Below, one piece after another: positions 6,947-10,200 of a stretch of 10,200 nt of DNA (position 1 is the stretch's first letter; the number at the start of each line of letters is the position of its first letter). Below the pieces are notes generated by a model that saw nothing but the letters and a program-made list of their open reading frames with translations, was not told the origin of the DNA and ran no database searches. Source of the DNA: an uncultured Lachnospiraceae bacterium. GTDB lineage: Bacteria > Bacillota > Clostridia > Lachnospirales > Lachnospiraceae. The stretch spans positions 1 to 10,200 of the forward strand of contig CAJUQB010000077.1 in the NCBI GenBank assembly GCA_910588285.1. The letters are read 5' to 3'. The position numbers were made by a program, and so were the translations under genes.

Positions 6947-8119
6947 TCAATCTATAAACTTTTCTTCCTTAAACAGCCAAAGAACCGGATCTAAAATCCT
7001 ATGAGGTTTTATGTTTTCATTTACAGAACCCTGTGTCTCAGGCGGTTCTCCGTAACTGGAAACCCCAAAGAAATAAAAATTTTTAAAATTCGACTCCAAT
7101 GCAGCAATAAATGACCCTTCTCCAATTCCATAGAGCCAATCTCTGATTTCCTCATTTACCTGCGAAATCTCCGTCAGGTTTACCTTACCCCTGGAAAATG
7201 TCATACTAGGTTTTCGAACCACAGCTCCTGCCGGAAGTGAATCCAACTGAAGAATTGTATCAAATTTTGTCAGAACGACAGCAACTGGTATTGTCAACAT
7301 CTTATTCGTATTTAGCCCTCTTGCTGCTTTTATGTAAGCAGCAACACTATTGACTATATCTTCTGCACTATTTGTATCCCCTTCTGAAGCTCCGGAATTT
7401 CTTCTCACATCAGGGTTAATCATCCTCCGAAGATTAGTGAGAATCAATGGATCCAATGTAATAATAATTGCGTTAGATGCATTAATGTATCCGCATATTG
7501 CTGATGACGGATCCAGCCTTTCTGAATGATCCTCTCCTGCTCCATCATAAATTGTAAATGTATATGTAGGCGTAGTGTTACTCTTTTGCCTCATCAGATT
7601 CTTAATCTGCCAAAGCTGGGGCTTCAGCCTATCTCCCAGTTCTGTAGGATCAGTCGGTCTCGGGGGGATATGATTCTCGTAAATATTTGTATAATTCTCC
7701 CTTTGGACATCCCTCGTGTACTTATTTTGTGCTGACAAGGCAATCCTCAATTCAGAAACCCGGCTTAACTCATGAAGCATAACTGTAATAAAATTGGTTT
7801 TTCCAGACGATGATACTCCTATAATACAAAATGGAAGGCTTCCGTCAGCATCAAGAGCACCTAGTGGAATAACTCCTTTTGCTTCTTCTGGTATTTGCTT
7901 GTTATATTCTCCACATTCAGGGCAAAGCCTTACCGTTGCCATCCTTCCACAATGCTCACAGCGTATGGAAGGTTTTTTCTTTTCCGCAGATGTCTTAGGA
8001 TAAGTTGTCTCACCACAATCAGGACATACATATTTAATTCTTTCTTTATCATACTCACTAAAGCAGAACGGACAGGTAAACTTTCCGCGATTCATAAATT
8101 TGTTAAATATCCCAGCCAT
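6947..8119 (-). CDS. Soluble zinc-ribbon GTPase (DO-GTPase-like)
   Basis: The 390-residue protein opens with two zinc ribbons (C16/C19 with C32/C35; C54/C57 with C66/C69), followed by a TRAFAC-type P-loop GTPase domain filling the rest. Motifs: G1 GVSSSGKT (101-108), G3 YDGAGED (191-197, a proper DxxG), G4 TKFD (284-287, a T-for-N variant of NKxD) and G5 SSYG (354-357). The C-terminal RILDPVLWLF segment is, as I recall, typical of the double-GTPase families. There is no signal peptide or membrane helix, so it is cytosolic. It probably forms a pair with the membrane GTPase encoded three genes downstream; the two differ in G3 and G4, suggesting one more active and one more regulatory partner. 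AGGAGG lies five bases before the ATG at 8119, and the gap to the upstream stop is 21 bases. Confidence 0.83.
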   Translation of the reverse strand: MAGIFNKFMNRGKFTCPFCFSEYDKERIKYVCPDCGETTYPKTSAEKKKPSIRCEHCGRMATVRLCPECGEYNKQIPEEAKGVIPLGALDADGSLPFCIIGVSSSGKTNFITVMLHELSRVSELRIALSAQNKYTRDVQRENYTNIYENHIPPRPTDPTELGDRLKPQLWQIKNLMRQKSNTTPTYTFTIYDGAGEDHSERLDPSSAICGYINASNAIIITLDPLILTNLRRMINPDVRRNSGASEGDTNSAEDIVNSVAAYIKAARGLNTNKMLTIPVAVVLTKFDTILQLDSLPAGAVVRKPSMTFSRGKVNLTEISQVNEEIRDWLYGIGEGSFIAALESNFKNFYFFGVSSYGEPPETQGSVNENIKPHRILDPVLWLFKEEKFID

Positions 8120-8140
8120 TGGAACCTCCTCATTGAAATA

Positions 8141-10200
8141 TTATAGTTTTCCATCATATCCTGCGGCCCATCGCACAGAATATGTTTCATTATTTGAAAT
8201 ATTTTTCACAAACAAAAACACTTTTGTCTTTTTCTTTTCCGAAAAAGACAAACCGAAGCTTTCCGTTATTTTTAACTTTGGTCTATCATAAACTTCCTCA
8301 CTAATTCTTGCTAATTCAACAGCAGAACTGTCCTCATCTGAAAGCAAATGTTTACCTCCAGGAGAAGCACACAAAACCATTTCCGGTCGTTTTCCCATTG
8401 GTCTATTAGATTCAATATCTATGGTCAACCTGCTTCCAAAAAGTGATTTAATGGCTTTCCAATATATATTTGCATCCAAAGGTCTGTTGAATTTCTTTTT
8501 ACAAGGTGCTGAAATTATATCTCGCCCCTCAACTCTGTAAACAGAAAAAATAGTAACATAATATGCATCTTCATCATGCGCTGTCAGTTGCTTTGTAATT
8601 TCATGCCACTGCAAATATGTATCATAATCAATTCTATCCGAATTGCCATTTATGTCATTTTCTGTAGCCCAAGGAGCTTTTGTCATGCCTGGCTCCTTTG
8701 TCCTGACAATACAATACAAAGCAACAATATTTCTAGGTACATTATCCTCTAATTTTACTTTTATCTCAATCTGATGGCTTGTCCCTTTTGCAGTCGATCT
8801 TGTATTCTCTGAGATTGTAGTTCCATTTTCATCAATCTGTACAGGTTTATAGGTATTGATAATAAGCTCATTCTCTGACGGAATCCACTGTCCGCCGGAA
8901 AACGCTTTTACCCGAACCTTATAATGGTTATCGGGAGGCAAGTTTATAATGCATGTTTTGAGTTCGGAACGAGTATTCTGCACAACTTTCCCGTCAACCA
9001 TAATCTGTAAGTCAACATTTTTTTCAGTGATAGACCATCCAATTGGGCAATGATTGTCTTTTACCTGTCCTCCGGTAATATAAAAAGAATTTACCACTGG
9101 CGTAGGCGTTACCGTAATTTTTTCTATATCACTGATTCCCAAATCACCATAATCGGCACTGACGCATATGGTATATGGGTTTCCATATTCTATATTTTTT
9201 ATCTCAATGCTTTGATAAACATTGTCAGAAATTGTATACTCTTTTCCTTTATGCTGATACTTAACAATTGCCCCTCTGCTGTTTTCGGGCAGTCTCCATG
9301 ATACAATCAAGGAGTTGTCTTTCTGTTGATTCCTCAAATCTAGAATTCTGGACAATACTCTAGTCCTGACGAATATCGGCTTTGAAATGCTTCCCTTTCT
9401 ATATGCAAATAATGTATATGTATATTCATTTCCCGCGGAAATTGATCTATCATTGAAAGATGTATCTCCTCCTTTCATGAGAACTGTTCCGTCATTGATT
9501 CCAATAGCCACCGCACTTCCATTTTTCTTAACTAATACATAAGATACACCTGGCTCCGTAGACTTGTCCCATCTAATCACTACTGCCTTCTTGTCATCAT
9601 CAAATAATGCCTTTATTCCTCTTACCACAACTGGAGGATTTCTATCCAAGATTTCTTTTGCAGGCCGAAAGTCCTCACAAATGTCTAATATTTCAAGACA
9701 AATGTTAATTTTGTCAGATAGCGGCATAGTCTCACAGGCTTCAAATCTGGACCGGCACCCTGACAATACATTTTTAATCTCCTTTTTTTGATCCATCAAA
9801 TCAATCTGTGGATATTTTCTTACAATTTCTGCAAGAAAACTCTCTGCCGCCTCATACCGCTTACTCGTTATTAAAACACGAAGTTTCTTAATTGGCTCCG
9901 CAATTTTGGCCTCCTCAGATTCCAACTTTTTCTCCAAAGATACTGTCTGGCTCTGTTCATTGGGCTCAGCTATCTTTGCACGAATCAGCTGCTCCCTAGC
10001 CTCATTGAGTTTCCCTTGCTTTAATGCCTTTTCTGCAAGAGATATGTACTTTGAAAACAGAGCAACATTCGCAAATACAAAACCGCACTCTGGACATCTA
10101 TTTAAAGAAACTAGAATATCCTTACCACAATGTGAGCATTTTTTATAAAACTCCTTGCCACAATGTCTGCATTTATTTACCTTTTTAGCTTCTTTAATGC
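8141..10200 (-). CDS. Zinc-ribbon protein with fibronectin-III-like beta domains, 5'-partial at the window edge
   Basis: The reading frame is open from its TAA at 8143-8141 to the right edge, giving at least 685 residues; the true start lies outside. A TTG at 9937 could be taken as a start, but the frame continues upstream through clear zinc-ribbon sequence (CRHCGKEFYKKCSHCGKD, then RCPECGF), so that TTG is an internal Leu. Counting from the edge: zinc-ribbon Cys at 10/13, 21/24 and 35/38; an alpha-helical TPR-like region at about 45-185; three beta-rich FnIII-like units at about 190-285, 285-370 and 370-455, recognisable by the W or I-x-W and Y-x-Y/V strand patterns; then a further beta-rich domain to the end. 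There is no membrane segment in the visible part. The helical region includes EKALKQGKLNEAREQL, a TPR-type pair. A scaffold or recognition subunit for the two GTPases is inferred from context; I do not recognise a named family for the whole protein. Confidence 0.75.
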   Translation of the reverse strand, partial: IKEAKKVNKCRHCGKEFYKKCSHCGKDILVSLNRCPECGFVFANVALFSKYISLAEKALKQGKLNEAREQLIRAKIAEPNEQSQTVSLEKKLESEEAKIAEPIKKLRVLITSKRYEAAESFLAEIVRKYPQIDLMDQKKEIKNVLSGCRSRFEACETMPLSDKINICLEILDICEDFRPAKEILDRNPPVVVRGIKALFDDDKKAVVIRWDKSTEPGVSYVLVKKNGSAVAIGINDGTVLMKGGDTSFNDRSISAGNEYTYTLFAYRKGSISKPIFVRTRVLSRILDLRNQQKDNSLIVSWRLPENSRGAIVKYQHKGKEYTISDNVYQSIEIKNIEYGNPYTICVSADYGDLGISDIEKITVTPTPVVNSFYITGGQVKDNHCPIGWSITEKNVDLQIMVDGKVVQNTRSELKTCIINLPPDNHYKVRVKAFSGGQWIPSENELIINTYKPVQIDENGTTISENTRSTAKGTSHQIEIKVKLEDNVPRNIVALYCIVRTKEPGMTKAPWATENDINGNSDRIDYDTYLQWHEITKQLTAHDEDAYYVTIFSVYRVEGRDIISAPCKKKFNRPLDANIYWKAIKSLFGSRLTIDIESNRPMGKRPEMVLCASPGGKHLLSDEDSSAVELARISEEVYDRPKLKITESFGLSFSEKKKTKVFLFVKNISNNETYSVRWAAGYDGKL

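Noticed and set aside
1..10200. CRISPR array, tRNA or rRNA genes, riboswitch
   Set aside because: No regularly spaced repeats, cloverleaf or conserved rRNA segments were seen; gaps between genes are too short for a riboswitch.

Overview
The window is AT-rich bacterial DNA, with every supported gene on the minus strand. Strong AGGAGG-type Shine-Dalgarno sites, YARHG and DUF6273 domains, and a piece of a large mobile-element helicase suggest a Firmicute of the class Clostridia, plausibly Lachnospiraceae. The assignment is inference; there is no rRNA or housekeeping gene to anchor it.

Layout in transcription order, right to left: (1) a zinc-ribbon/fibronectin-III-like protein that runs off the right edge (8141-10200); (2) a soluble zinc-ribbon GTPase (6947-8119); (3) a GAP1-N2-type GTPase-associated protein (4404-6914); (4) an Imm33/DUF2185-type immunity protein (4078-4392); (5) a small free-standing GH-E family nuclease toxin (3731-4075); (6) a membrane-anchored zinc-ribbon GTPase with TPR-like repeats and a C-terminal DUF6273 domain (1031-3712); (7) a single-pass membrane protein with a YARHG domain (409-1020). 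Gaps between genes are 2 to 32 bases, each start has a good ribosome binding site, and some of these sites overlap the previous stop codon. The block therefore looks like one operon whose promoter lies beyond the right edge.

The last part, 1-408, holds no intact gene. Positions 1-113 on the minus strand are a decayed piece of an SNF2/DEAD-type helicase of the kind found in huge helicase-methylase proteins of conjugative elements. Positions 276-294 form a perfect hairpin that may end the operon.

Working model: two GTPases, one soluble and one at the membrane, pair with a GAP1-like partner and a zinc-ribbon/FnIII scaffold, resembling the double-GTPase (DO-GTPase/GAP1) conflict systems proposed from comparative genomics. 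What stands out is an embedded toxin-immunity pair with no secretion or delivery domain. This suggests that the GTPase machinery controls, releases or is guarded by the nuclease. Domain assignments rest on motifs read by eye; the system-level function is inference.
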